DNA of 64,000 nt from Pukyongia sp963768085 (GTDB lineage Bacteria > Bacteroidota > Bacteroidia > Flavobacteriales > Flavobacteriaceae). A program made the position numbers and the translations under genes. The notes under the pieces are model-generated. The model made no database searches. It saw only the letters and a program-made list of their open reading frames with translations, and was not told the DNA's origin. This document shows, one piece after another, positions 16,774 through 26,342 of the stretch (the first letter of the stretch is position 1; each line of letters opens with the position of its first letter). The DNA is taken from positions 62,001 through 126,000 of the forward strand of contig CAVYGO010000003.1 of NCBI GenBank assembly GCA_963768085.1, given 5' to 3'.

Positions 16774-19275
16774 TTTTTCTTAGCAGGAGCTTTCTTTTTG
16801 CGGGTACTTTTCTTTTTTGGAGCTTTTTTATCGAGCAAATCCTTTGCCTCATCTAAAGTGATCTTTTCAGCCTTAGTGGTTTTTGGCAACTCTATTTTTG
16901 TTTTTCCTTTAATTAAATTGAATCGACCCCATCGTGCTTTTTCAAGACGAATACCTTCATCCGGCCATTCATTGATCAACTTATCGATCTCTTTTTGCTT
17001 CTTATCTTCAATTAGCTGTATGATATCTGCATCGGAAAGATTATCAAAATCATACTTCTTATTCACATTAATAAACATATTGTTCCACTTAATAAAAGGA
17101 CCAAATCTTCCCGTTCCCTTTTTGAACAGGTAATCCTTCATATATATATATAGGTGCATCCGCTTTTTTCTTCTCCTCTATCAATTCTTTCGCATCATCC
17201 ATATCAACTCCAAGAGGATCCATCCCTTTCGGCAGAGAAATAAACTTCTTCCCAAAGCGAATATATGGTCCAAAACGTCCATTGTTCACTTCTACCTCTT
17301 CTCATCATATACACCTAATGTCTTTGGAAGTTTAAAAAGATCCATTACCTCTTCGAAAGTCACTTGATGCAATTGCTGATCGGGTCGTAGACTGGCAAAT
17401 TTCTTTTCTTCATCATCGGGAGCTCCAATTTGTGCCATCGGACCATAATTTACCTAAACGCACTAATACAGGTCTTCCGGTTTCAGGATCATCTCCTAGT
17501 ATACGTTCACCGCTTTCGCGATCGGCATTCTCCTGACACATCTTCAACTCGCGGATGAAATTTGCTGTAAAAGTCCTTCATCATTGCTTTCCACTCCTCT
17601 TTTCCATCGGCTATATCATCAAAATCCTGCTTCTACCTTGGCGGTAAAATTATAATCCAGTATATGATGAGAAATGTTCTACCAAGAAATCGATTTACGA
17701 TCAATCCAATATCTGTAGGAACCAATTTTCCTTTATCGGAACCAACAGTCTCTGTTAAGGTCTTGTCTTTCAATTCGACATCTTCTGAAGTGTAAGTTGC
17801 ATATATTTTCGCTCCATACCTTCTATCGTTCCTTTTTCAACATAATTTCTGATTGATAATGGTCGAAATGGTAGGCGCATAGGTTGAGGGACGGCCAATT
17901 CCTAATTCTTCCAATTGTTTTACAAGAGATGCTTCAGTATATCGGTAAGGAGGTCTGGAATAACGCTCTGTGGCAGTAATATAATTATTGGAAAGTCTAT
18001 CTCCGGTCGTTAGTGTCGGCAACATTCCTTCCTGCTCTTCTTCTTCAAAATCGGTTCCTTCCAGATACACTTTCAGAAATCCGTCAAATTTTATCATTTC
18101 TCCATTGGCAACAAATTGTTCCGAAACCTTTTGCGCCCTGAATTCCAATTTTTACATTGGTACGTTCCAACTGTGCATCACTCATTTGTGATGCAATCGT
18201 TCGTTTCCATATTAGATCGTAAAGACGTTCCTGATCGTATTCACCTTCGATGGCCTTTAGTGACATATCGGTAGGACGAATGGCTTCGTGAGCTTCCTGT
18301 GCTCCTTTGGATTTTCCTTTATAGTTTCGCGGATTGCTGTATTCACTTCCGTAGGACGCTTCAATGTCCTTCTGTGCTGCATTCTTTGCATCATTCGAAA
18401 GATTTACACTATCGGTTCTCATATAGGTAATAAGACCGGCCTCATACAATCGTTGTGCAATCGTCATGGTCTTTCCTACTGAAAAGTATAGTTTTCTTGA
18501 AGCTTCCTGCTGCAGGGTTGATGTTGTAAACGGTGCCGCAGGAGATTTCTTAGCTGGTTTTTTAACAAGGTCTGAAACCTTATAAGAAGCATCAAAATTT
18601 TTTTTAAGAAATTCTCGGGCTTCCGCCTCTGTTGCAAAGTTCTTGGGCAATTTCGCCTTGAATTTATTCCCTTCCAAAGTAATAAATTCGGCATCGATAC
18701 GATACGATCCAACCGGAGTAAAACGCTTCAATTTCGCGTTCTCGTTCTACAATCAATCGAACAGCCACACTTTGAACACGTCCCGCAGAAAGTCCTCCCT
18801 TCACCTTTCTCCATAAAACGGGTGATAGTTCGTACCCCACCAATCGATCCAGCACACGTCTGGCCTGTTGGGCATTCACTAGATTGTAATCGATCTTTCG
18901 CGGATTCTCAATGGCTTTCAGAATAGCCGATTTAGTTATCTCGTGAAATACGATCCTTTTGGTATTATCGTCCTTAAGATCCAAAGCTTCGGCAAGATGC
19001 CATGCAATGGCTTCTCCTTCCCGATCCTCATCACTGGCCAGCCATACCATATCGGCTTTCTTAGCCAGTGCCTTCAGATCCTTGACCAAACTTTTCTTAT
19101 CGGGCGATACTATATATTTAGGTGTAAAATCTCCTTCAACATCTACACCTAACTCCTTGGAAGGTAGGTCGGCTATATGTCCAAAACTGGACGAAACCTT
19201 AAAATCTTTACCCAGAAATTTTTCAATGGTTTTTGCTTTCGCAGGGGACTCAACGATCACTAAATTCTTTGCCAT
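16770..19275 (-). pseudogene. topA: DNA topoisomerase I, frameshifted
   Basis: A full-length type IA topoisomerase (about 835 codons) is present but broken by about ten indels. It starts MAKNLVIVESPAKAKTIEKFLG (ATG 19275, Toprim), with DEDREGEAIAWHLAEAL of the Toprim metal site near residue 110. GLITYMRTDSVNLS carries the catalytic tyrosine, and GIGRPSTYAPTIS follows. The C-terminal zinc-free repeats NNGRFGPYIRFGKKFISLPKG end in a lysine-rich tail. Clear shifts lie at about 18728 (extra T), 18138 (extra G), 17855, 17800, 17680, 17630, 17545, 17440, 17300 and 17115, mostly +1 or -1 in short runs. Loss of topA would be severe, so sequence error is the best explanation. -7 element TACTTTTG lies at 19295-19302. 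Confidence 0.85.
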
Positions 19276-19294
19276 ACTCTGCTTTTTTGGGTTA

Positions 19295-19302
19295 CAAAAG
19301 TA
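19295..19302 (-). promoter_or_regulatory. -7 promoter element of topA
   Basis: The minus strand reads TACTTTTG, matching TAnnTTTG, 20 bases before the topA ATG. A weak -33 candidate (GTTCGG) lies about 20 bases further upstream. Confidence 0.45.
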
Positions 19303-19376
19303 GATGAATTTTTTAAACCGAACTTTTCTATCTAAAATTTTAACCCCTTGTTAACTGGCAAATACGGGCAACTTCT

Positions 19377-20165
19377 CTATTCCATTATCGCTGTTTCGGG
19401 TGGCGGAACATCGCTAAAGCCTACGGTATCTTTGTAGAAATAATAGATAGGTAAATAAGCAATGCATGCCGTAAAAATTATTCCTATAATACACAAGAAA
19501 ATACCTAATTGAGCTACGTTTCCGGCAATCAATATAAAACCAAAGACATAGATCCAGTGTTTATGTCCCAGTTTGAATGCTGCCTTTACGATATCGCTCA
19601 CCGAGAGCTTCGGGTTAAAAGCGAAAATGGGTAGCATGAGCTGCATAGGTACCATGACATAGAATATTGGCAAATAACAGAGCAGGATCGCTGCAAGGGC
19701 AATTCCGAAGGTAGCCAGAGACAATACAAAGATCTTCATAAAACCACCATTCCTAAAATAATCGAAATATCCTCCTTCATCTTCGCCGGTTTCCATATCA
19801 ACGATCCTGCACACTTTATAAAAGTGTGCCATCACCCCCAGGGAAACTGTTTGCATGATAATTATCAATACGAATAGCACAATAAAGTAAATGATCATGA
19901 AAGGCAGCCAATTGTCCATACCCATACCATAATCTTGGGAATAATCATAATAGTACGGATCGTAATACCTGTTGGAAGCATAAGACATATAGATCACAGG
20001 GACATAGACCAGGATGATAAAAGGAATTACAAATAACATCATAATAAGCGTATGCATCGCGCCTTGTTGCCAGACTTTAAGAAATAGATGGTAACTATTG
20101 GATAGTACATCGCCGAAATCGACTTTTTTTGAGGCATCAATTTTCTGAAATAAAGGATGTTCCAT
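19377..20165 (-). CDS. Multi-pass membrane protein, unknown function
   Basis: 262 residues. A short cytoplasmic start (FGDVLSNSYHLFLKVW) resembles the entry of glycerophosphodiester-phosphodiesterase-type or DUF975-like membrane proteins. Five to six hydrophobic segments follow, at about 38-60, 88-112, 145-180 and 205-250. A tyrosine-rich loop (YYDPYYYDYSQDYG) lies outside the first helix. Flavobacterial homologues have sometimes been labelled beta-carotene monooxygenase without support; no catalytic residues for that are visible here. It is followed by topA at 102 bp and is divergent from miaB. Confidence 0.75.
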   Translation of the reverse strand: MEHPLFQKIDASKKVDFGDVLSNSYHLFLKVWQQGAMHTLIMMLFVIPFIILVYVPVIYMSYASNRYYDPYYYDYSQDYGMGMDNWLPFMIIYFIVLFVLIIIMQTVSLGVMAHFYKVCRIVDMETGEDEGGYFDYFRNGGFMKIFVLSLATFGIALAAILLCYLPIFYVMVPMQLMLPIFAFNPKLSVSDIVKAAFKLGHKHWIYVFGFILIAGNVAQLGIFLCIIGIIFTACIAYLPIYYFYKDTVGFSDVPPPETAIME

Positions 20166-20220
20166 GATTTTGGTTGTTTTTCTATGTGTCTATAAAAGTA
20201 CAAAAAAGTAACCTGCCATT

Positions 20221-20252
20221 TTGACATATTTTCGAATTAAATCGTATCTTTG
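20221..20252 (+). promoter_or_regulatory. Promoter of miaB
   Basis: TTGAC at 20221 and TATCTTTG at 20245-20252, with 19 bases between the two elements. This matches both halves of the Bacteroidota promoter (TTG, 17-23, TAnnTTTG) and lies 43 bases before the miaB ATG. Confidence 0.75.
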
Positions 20253-20294
20253 CACGTTCATTGATCAACGAAGTAGCAAGGGATTGCAAACTAT

Positions 20295-21737
20295 ATGAAA
20301 GAAAAGACTATAGACGAAAACAAACAGGGTGAAACTCTTGTTCTGGATGCCAGGGAAGAAAATTCCCGTAAGCTATACATTGAGAGTTATGGCTGCCAAA
20401 TGAATTTCAGCGATAGTGAGATCGTTGCTTCCATATTAGCGAAGCAGGGATTCAACACAACGCAAAATCTGGAGGAGGCCGATCTTGTTTTGGTAAACAC
20501 CTGTTCTATTCGGGATAAGGCGGAACAAACCGTTCGAAAGCGCCTGGAAAAATACAACGCTGTAAAAAGGATCAATCCGAAAATGAAAGTGGGCGTTCTT
20601 GGATGTATGGCCGAACGTCTTAAAAGTAAATTCCTGGAAGAGGAAAAGATCGTCGATATGGTCGTAGGTCCGGATGCCTATAAGGACCTTCCAAACCTAT
20701 TGGAAGAAGTTGAAGCGGGCCGTGACGCTGTGAATGTTATTCTCTCCAAAGAAGAGACCTATGGTGATATCGCCCCTGTACGTTTGGGCGGAAATGGAGT
20801 GACAGCGTTTGTGAGTATCACCCGGGGCTGTGACAATATGTGCACATTCTGTGTTGTTCCTTTTACACGGGGCCGGGAACGTAGCCGCGACCCCCAGAGT
20901 ATTTTAGCAGAAGTAAATGACCTGGCTGCAAAGGGTTATAAGGAAATAACCCTGCTGGGGCAAAATGTTGACAGTTATTTATGGTATGGTGGCGGACTGA
21001 AGAAGGATTTTAACAATGCTTCAGAAATTCAAAAGGCCACCGCTAGTAATTTCGCACAGCTCCTGGCTATGGTCGCGAATGCACAACCTCAAATGCGCAT
21101 TCGATTCTCGACCAGTAATCCACAGGATATGACGGAGGATGTGTTGCACAGTATGGCAAAACACAAAAATATCTGTAACTATATCCACCTTCCGTTTCAA
21201 AGCGGCAGCACGCGTATATTGAAAGAAATGAATCGACAGCATAGCCGTGAGGAGTATATTACACTCATTGATAAGATCTGGAGGATCATTCCCGATTGCG
21301 CTATTTCACAAGATATAATTACGGGTTTCCCAACCGAGACCGAGGAAGATCACCAGGACACCTTGTCGTTGATGGAATATGTGAAATATGACTTCGGGTT
21401 TATGTTCATGTATTCTGAACGCCCGGGAACCATGGCGGCTCGTAAACTCGAAGACGATATTCCGCTTGAGGTGAAGAAACGCAGATTGACAGATATCGTG
21501 GACCTTCAACTAAAACATTCCGCCTTTCGCACCAAACAATTTGTGGGAAAAACACTGGAAGTTCTTATTGAAAAGGAATCGAAGAAAAGTGACCAGCACT
21601 GGAGCGGTCGAACACAATACAACACAGTTGCTGTATTCCCGAAGGAAGACTATAAAGTAGGAGACCTGGTGATGGTACAGATAGACGATTGTACCAGTGC
21701 GACCTTGATTGGTGAAGCAGTGCGATACGCGCAATAA
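20295..21737 (+). CDS. miaB: tRNA-2-methylthio-N6-dimethylallyladenosine synthase MiaB
   Basis: 480 residues. The N-terminal UPF0004 domain has the three cluster-binding cysteines in YGCQMNFSDSE, NTCSIRDKA and LGCMAERLK. The radical SAM core has RGCDNMCTFCVVPF (CxxxCxxC). A C-terminal TRAM domain ends the protein (GKTLEVLIEKESKK onward). It adds a methylthio group to i6A37 in tRNAs reading UNN codons, in the cytoplasm. A good Bacteroidota promoter precedes it. First gene of a plus-strand run leading to groEL; this order (miaB, sigma-54 activator, lptE, TPR protein, secG) is typical of flavobacteria. Confidence 0.95.
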   Translation: MKEKTIDENKQGETLVLDAREENSRKLYIESYGCQMNFSDSEIVASILAKQGFNTTQNLEEADLVLVNTCSIRDKAEQTVRKRLEKYNAVKRINPKMKVGVLGCMAERLKSKFLEEEKIVDMVVGPDAYKDLPNLLEEVEAGRDAVNVILSKEETYGDIAPVRLGGNGVTAFVSITRGCDNMCTFCVVPFTRGRERSRDPQSILAEVNDLAAKGYKEITLLGQNVDSYLWYGGGLKKDFNNASEIQKATASNFAQLLAMVANAQPQMRIRFSTSNPQDMTEDVLHSMAKHKNICNYIHLPFQSGSTRILKEMNRQHSREEYITLIDKIWRIIPDCAISQDIITGFPTETEEDHQDTLSLMEYVKYDFGFMFMYSERPGTMAARKLEDDIPLEVKKRRLTDIVDLQLKHSAFRTKQFVGKTLEVLIEKESKKSDQHWSGRTQYNTVAVFPKEDYKVGDLVMVQIDDCTSATLIGEAVRYAQ

Positions 21738-21746
21738 AACGTTTTG

Positions 21747-23093
21747 ATGAACATTGAATTAAAGAAAACATATCGATTATTAATCATTGCAGTCCTAAGC
21801 CTTGCTGTTAGTAGTTGCAGTTCGGAAAGCGACCTTCCTGCTCCAGACAATCAACAGAATAACAACAATTCCGGAAACCAGGGAAATGGTGGTTCCGGAG
21901 GTTCAGGGGGCGGTACAATTGACGATCCCGATGGCGACGGCGTTGATACCAATGTTGAAATTGGCGAGAATACAGATCCGCAGGATCCCTGCTCCTATGT
22001 GATAACAAGTCAGGACTATACTATTACAACAGAAGAATGGCGGGATTTGGATTGTGATGGTGATGGTGTTATAAACAGAGATGAAGTTGATCCGGATGGT
22101 AATAATCAGAATGATGGAAACGGAACTGACCCATTGGATCAGTGCAGTCTGAACTACCTTCTCCAATCAGTGAGTCCATCTACCGAATGGAATGGATTAA
22201 ACTGTGATAACGATTGTTTTCTGAATGGTACGGAAACCTCTATGGGGACTAACCCTACAAATCCGAACCTGGAAGATATTGGGCCTTATTTAAGCAGGAT
22301 CTATCCTTTTAGGATCTTTGACAGCTACTCTTTGTTTGAAAATAATGGCACTGAATACGCTGGCACCAGAAACAGTGCCTTTGGTGCTGTTGAGAAATTT
22401 TATGATTATATCGATGGCAAATTGGAGCGAGTCCGATATATTGAAACCGATCAGGGAGTGGTTTACCAGGTTGATTTCACATACAACGGCGATCAAATAA
22501 GTTCAATCGACAATTACGGCCTCTTTTCTGTTGTTGAATATAACAACAATACCATTACCGCCACAGGTTCACAGCCGTATACCCCACCCGATTTATTTTC
22601 AACTAAGATTGAATTGGACAGCGGTACCGAACGAGTGATTCGTTGCGAAAAGTACATCTGGGATTATGGATCAAATTTTGACTATTACGTCTACGACTAT
22701 CGATACGATCCGGAAGGTGAAAACTTAATTGAAAGAAATGTAGAGCTGTCAAGGTATGATTCAGACACGGAGGAATATGAATTTGTGGAAAGCTATACCC
22801 AGAGCTATGAGTATTACGAAAATATACTAAATCCAGCTAAGGAAGCATGCAAAAAATTAGTCATTCCTGCCCTATTGATTAACAGACCAAACGATTTTTT
22901 TATAATAGGATTTTCGTATTTCAGGAATCTAGAAATGACAATGGCGAGCACCAACCTTATTAGTTCCTCAACGAATTCTTCGCCTTTCTCGGAAATTTAT
23001 TTAACAGATCTATGTAGTGAAACCGAAGGAAGACCAAGGATACTATATGAGTCGCCGAATTTATTTGGGTCGATTTTTAATTATTCGAACTAG
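21747..23093 (+). CDS. Lipoprotein with thrombospondin type 3-like Ca-binding repeats
   Basis: 448 residues from the ATG at 21747, 9 bases after the miaB stop. A signal peptide ends in a lipobox (AVSSC). A linker rich in G, N and S follows, then acidic repeats of the DxDxDG type (DDPDGDGVDTNVE, DCDGDGVINRDEVDPDG) at about 55-140 with cysteines between them, as in thrombospondin type 3 repeats. The C-terminal part (from about 190) has YxYDPxGxL-like strands (DYRYDPEGENLIERN) as in RHS/YD-type repeat lipoproteins of Bacteroidota. Probably surface or outer-membrane anchored; function unknown. It sits between miaB and the sigma-54 gene and may be a recent insertion. Confidence 0.75.
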   Translation: MNIELKKTYRLLIIAVLSLAVSSCSSESDLPAPDNQQNNNNSGNQGNGGSGGSGGGTIDDPDGDGVDTNVEIGENTDPQDPCSYVITSQDYTITTEEWRDLDCDGDGVINRDEVDPDGNNQNDGNGTDPLDQCSLNYLLQSVSPSTEWNGLNCDNDCFLNGTETSMGTNPTNPNLEDIGPYLSRIYPFRIFDSYSLFENNGTEYAGTRNSAFGAVEKFYDYIDGKLERVRYIETDQGVVYQVDFTYNGDQISSIDNYGLFSVVEYNNNTITATGSQPYTPPDLFSTKIELDSGTERVIRCEKYIWDYGSNFDYYVYDYRYDPEGENLIERNVELSRYDSDTEEYEFVESYTQSYEYYENILNPAKEACKKLVIPALLINRPNDFFIIGFSYFRNLEMTMASTNLISSSTNSSPFSEIYLTDLCSETEGRPRILYESPNLFGSIFNYSN

Positions 23094-23148
23094 ACCGCCT
23101 TTTGCCAAAGTATTAAAGGAAAAGAATAATCAAATAGAAATTTAACGC

Positions 23149-24420
23149 ATGGAAAAGGTACAGGCAACAAAACAACGATTTGGAATTATAGGGAACGACC
23201 CTAAGCTGAATCGTGCTATAGAAAAGGCGATACAGGTAGCCCCAACAGATATCTCCGTACTTGTTACGGGAGAGAGTGGCGTGGGTAAGGAAAGTATTCC
23301 GAAGATAATTCATTCCTTGTCGCATAGAAAACACGGTAAATACATCGCGGTAAACTGCGGGGCTATTCCTGAGGGAACTATTGACAGTGAATTATTTGGA
23401 CACGAAAAAGGTGCCTTTACGGGAGCAACCGCTACCCGTAGCGGATACTTTGAAGTCGCCAACGGGGGAACCATTTTCCTGGATGAAGTGGGTGAATTGC
23501 CGCTTCCAACCCAGGTTCGCTTGCTGAGGATCCTGGAGAACGGTGAGTTCCTGAAAGTGGGTTCGTCCAAATCACAAAAGACTGATGTGCGTATCGTTGC
23601 TGCTACCAATCTGAATATGGTTGAGGCCATAGAGAAAGGCAAATTCAGGGAAGATCTGTATTACAGACTAAGTACCGTAGACATTCACCTGCCGCCCCTT
23701 CGGGAACGCGTAGAAGATATTCACCTGTTGTTCAGAAAATTCTCTTCCGATTTTGCCCAGAAATATAAAATGCCCACTGTACGCCTCAAGGACGATGCGG
23801 TTTCCTTGCTTCAGCAATATCGCTGGAGTGGGAATATTCGCCAGTTGCGAAATGTTGCCGAGCAGCTGTCTGTACTGGAACAGGATCGTAATATTTCTTA
23901 CAAGACCTTACGTCATTACCTGCCGGATATGGGTTCGAATCTTCCGGCAGTGATCGGCAATAAGAAACGGGAAAGCGACTTCAGCAGTGAGCGGGAGATT
24001 TTGTACAAAGTGTTGTTCGATATGCAACGCGATGTGAACGACCTGAAAAAACTAACTATGGAACTCATGAAAAGTGGCAATGTTTCTGAAGTTCAGGAGG
24101 AACAATCATCTTTGATAGACAAGATCTATTCCGAAGAAAAAATACATGAACAACATCTTTCAACTATTGTTGATGATCGTCCTGTTGAATCAAATGTGGA
24201 AGTGGTGAGCATTCCCGAATCTGCCACGGAATCAACCCAGGGCAACTACGATTTCGCCGAGGAGATCCAGGAAGAAGAAAATCTGTCACTTCAGGAAAAG
24301 GAATTAGAGTTGATAAAAAAATCACTTGAAAAATATCATGGCAAGCGGAAAGATGCTGCTGAAGAACTGGGTATTTCAGAACGCACCTTGTATCGGAAAA
24401 TAAAACAATATAACTTGTAA
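23149..24420 (+). CDS. Sigma-54-interacting transcriptional regulator
   Basis: 423 residues. The AAA+ domain starts almost at the N-terminus, with no receiver or sensor domain: Walker A GESGVGKE near residue 43, the sigma-54 loop GAFTGA near 87, Walker B GTIFLDEVGELP near 107, and the arginine-finger region EDLYYRLSTV near 170. A long acidic linker (about 285-375) leads to a C-terminal Fis-type helix-turn-helix, RKDAAEELGISERTLYRKIKQYNL. It should activate sigma-54 promoters constitutively or through a partner, since no input domain is visible. Followed at 26 bp by lptE. Common at this place in flavobacteria; targets unknown. Confidence 0.9.
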   Translation: MEKVQATKQRFGIIGNDPKLNRAIEKAIQVAPTDISVLVTGESGVGKESIPKIIHSLSHRKHGKYIAVNCGAIPEGTIDSELFGHEKGAFTGATATRSGYFEVANGGTIFLDEVGELPLPTQVRLLRILENGEFLKVGSSKSQKTDVRIVAATNLNMVEAIEKGKFREDLYYRLSTVDIHLPPLRERVEDIHLLFRKFSSDFAQKYKMPTVRLKDDAVSLLQQYRWSGNIRQLRNVAEQLSVLEQDRNISYKTLRHYLPDMGSNLPAVIGNKKRESDFSSEREILYKVLFDMQRDVNDLKKLTMELMKSGNVSEVQEEQSSLIDKIYSEEKIHEQHLSTIVDDRPVESNVEVVSIPESATESTQGNYDFAEEIQEEENLSLQEKELELIKKSLEKYHGKRKDAAEELGISERTLYRKIKQYNL

Positions 24421-24446
24421 CCCCGCAGTTATTAGCTGCAAAACTT

Positions 24447-24959
24447 ATGAAGAACAACCTCACTGCTATAGTGACCCTGATCACACTAATCCTGATTTTA
24501 CAGGGCTGTAAAGTGAATTATTCCTTTACCGGGGCTGATACCGGTGACGCTAAGACTTTCCAGGTGAATTTCTTTCAGAATAATGCACCTCTGGTACTAC
24601 CGGGTGCAGCGAGGGATTTTACTATTTTACTGCAGGACCTGATCTTGAATCAGACCAGCCTGGATCTTGTTAATAATAATGGCGACCTTACGTATGAAGG
24701 TGAGATTGTACAGTTCTATACCGCACCTATCACGGCTACTTCACAAAGTACTGCCGCCGAAAACAGACTGACGGTTGCTGTAAATGTTCGCTTTTACAAC
24801 GACAACGATCCTGAAAAGGATTTCGAACAACGATTTTCATTCTATTTCGATTATGCCGGGAGTACACAATTAACGGGGTCCCGTCTTGATGACGCCCTTG
24901 CCGTAATTTTTGAACGAATCACACAGGATGTATTTAACGCATCACTGGCTAACTGGTAA
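24447..24959 (+). CDS. lptE: LptE family LPS-assembly lipoprotein
   Basis: 170 residues with a lipobox LQGC (Cys21). The core VNYSFTGADTGDAKTFQVNFF, LVLPGAARDFTILLQDLI and VNVRFYNDNDPEKDFEQRFSFYFDY matches the Bacteroidota LptE family (DUF4136/LPS-assembly type). LptE anchors at the outer membrane and acts as a plug within LptD to insert LPS. It lies between the sigma-54 activator and the TPR-like gene with only 5 bp to the next start, so it is cotranscribed. Confidence 0.88.
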   Translation: MKNNLTAIVTLITLILILQGCKVNYSFTGADTGDAKTFQVNFFQNNAPLVLPGAARDFTILLQDLILNQTSLDLVNNNGDLTYEGEIVQFYTAPITATSQSTAAENRLTVAVNVRFYNDNDPEKDFEQRFSFYFDYAGSTQLTGSRLDDALAVIFERITQDVFNASLANW

Positions 24960-24964
24960 CACTT

Positions 24965-25825
24965 TTGAACACCGAAACCTATACATACCTGCTGGACAAT
25001 CCGCAAAACATAGAAGACCGCCACCTGGAGGGCTTGGAAGGTGTGATTTCTGCTTATCCGTATTTTCAGAGTGCCAGGGCCCTTCAGCTTAAGGCCTTGA
25101 AGAACCGGAGCAGTTATCGATATAATGACGCGTTGCGTAAAACGGCAGCGTATACCACAGACAGGGACATCTTGTTTGAATATATCACTTCGGAAGAATT
25201 TGTGCAAAATGCTATTTCGGAACATATTAAACAACACGATCCGTCAGTAAAGGAGATAGAAGTGACCTCCGAAAATGTTTCGGAACAGGTGAGTCTTGAA
25301 ATTGACAACCAACTGAAAGCCGAACTAAAAAAGGCCGAGGCTATCCTGAATCCCGATCTTTTTGAACGAAAATTAGCGTCTGTAAAGAACCTTGTTGAAG
25401 ATCCCGGAGCTCCGGTTACTAAAATTGAATCCCTGGAGGTGGATAAACCTCTTGAGTTTGAGAAGAAAGATGGTCATTCGTTCAGTGAATGGTTGAAACT
25501 CACCAAAGCGGTTCCCGTGGAAAGAGATGAAGTGAAGGACAAAAAGGCCCGAAAGTTCGAACTGATTGAAAAGTTCATCCAGGAAAATCCAAAAATCGAA
25601 CCCACTCGGAGCAGTGATAGTAAAAAGAATCTGGCAAAGCCTTATATCCAGACTCCCGAAACCCTAATGACCGAGACTTTAGCGAGGGTTTATGTTCAGC
25701 AAAAAAATTATAAAAAGGCCATTCAGGCTTATAACATTTTAATTTTGAAATATCCCGAAAAAAGTGGTTTCTTTGCAGACCAAATTCGGGCGATAAAAAA
25801 ATTGATTAATACAGAGGAACAATGA
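24965..25825 (+). CDS. TPR-like conserved protein
   Basis: 286 residues starting at TTG 24965 (no nearby in-frame ATG; the start is 5 bp after lptE). The N-terminal part (LLDNPQNIEDRHLEGLEGVISAYPYFQSARALQLKALK) and the C-terminal part (ETLARVYVQQKNYKKAIQAYNILILKYPEKSGFFADQIRAIKKL) are TPR-like helical repeats. The middle is charged and probably unfolded. No signal peptide is seen. Conserved in flavobacteria between lptE and secG; role unknown. Its TGA overlaps the secG ATG. Confidence 0.8.
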   Translation: MNTETYTYLLDNPQNIEDRHLEGLEGVISAYPYFQSARALQLKALKNRSSYRYNDALRKTAAYTTDRDILFEYITSEEFVQNAISEHIKQHDPSVKEIEVTSENVSEQVSLEIDNQLKAELKKAEAILNPDLFERKLASVKNLVEDPGAPVTKIESLEVDKPLEFEKKDGHSFSEWLKLTKAVPVERDEVKDKKARKFELIEKFIQENPKIEPTRSSDSKKNLAKPYIQTPETLMTETLARVYVQQKNYKKAIQAYNILILKYPEKSGFFADQIRAIKKLINTEEQ

Positions 25826-26187
25826 GCACGTTTACAATATTTTTAATACTCATCATATTTGTAGCCTTCTTACTGGTAGTAGTAATTATGGTGCAAAACC
25901 CAAAAGGAGGCGGACTATCATCTTCATTTGGAGGCGGAGGTACACAGCAGCTTGGAGGTGTAAAAAAGACTACCGACTTTCTTGATAAAAGTACATGGAC
26001 ACTTGCCACCATCATGCTGGCTTTAATATTACTTTCCAGTATCTCTATTTTGGGAGGCTCAGGAACCAATGACGCAGATGTTATCAATACAGAAGGTATT
26101 GAAACTACCTTACCGGACCCAGGTTCAACAGGTGGAAATGATTCTTCAGGCGAAGATACGTCAGGTGGTGATACTCCTGTAGAATAA
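25822..26187 (+). CDS. secG: Preprotein translocase subunit SecG
   Basis: 121 residues. Two membrane helices (about 3-24 and 56-76) flank the conserved cytoplasmic loop VMVQNPKGGGLSSSFGGGG. The C-terminal extension, rich in G, S, T and D, is longer than in proteobacteria but usual in Bacteroidota. SecG assists SecYE in the inner membrane. Its ATG overlaps the stop of the TPR-like gene by four bases, and a terminator follows. Confidence 0.92.
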   Translation: MSTFTIFLILIIFVAFLLVVVIMVQNPKGGGLSSSFGGGGTQQLGGVKKTTDFLDKSTWTLATIMLALILLSSISILGGSGTNDADVINTEGIETTLPDPGSTGGNDSSGEDTSGGDTPVE

Positions 26188-26214
26188 AACTAAACGGATG
26201 AAAGAAATAATCAA

Positions 26215-26243
26215 TGTCAGCTTGTCAGAAGCTGGCATTTTTT
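26215..26243 (+). terminator. Terminator after secG
   Basis: A 9-bp stem TGTCAGCTT/AAGCTGGCA (one G:U pair) with loop GTCAG is followed by six T. It lies 27 bases after the secG stop and separates that run from groES, which should then have its own promoter in 26244-26342. Confidence 0.8.
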
Positions 26244-26342
26244 GTTTCAAATTGTCAGTTTACCGCCATTGGCATAATTTCTGTCTAAAAGCAGTCTAGC
26301 ATAAACAATAACTAATAATTAACCATATAAAAAAATATACAA

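Noticed and set aside
17138..17156. TA dinucleotide run as a regulatory microsatellite
   Set aside because: It lies inside the topA coding sequence (codons for IYIY) in a region of poor consensus.
15613..19275. Programmed frameshifting in topA or the formimidoylglutamase gene
   Set aside because: Too many shifts of both signs at unrelated short runs, with no slippery site plus pseudoknot pattern and no such use known for these families.
26244..26342. CIRCE/HrcA element upstream of groES
   Set aside because: No TTAGCACTC-N9-GAGTGCTAA inverted repeat or close form is visible.
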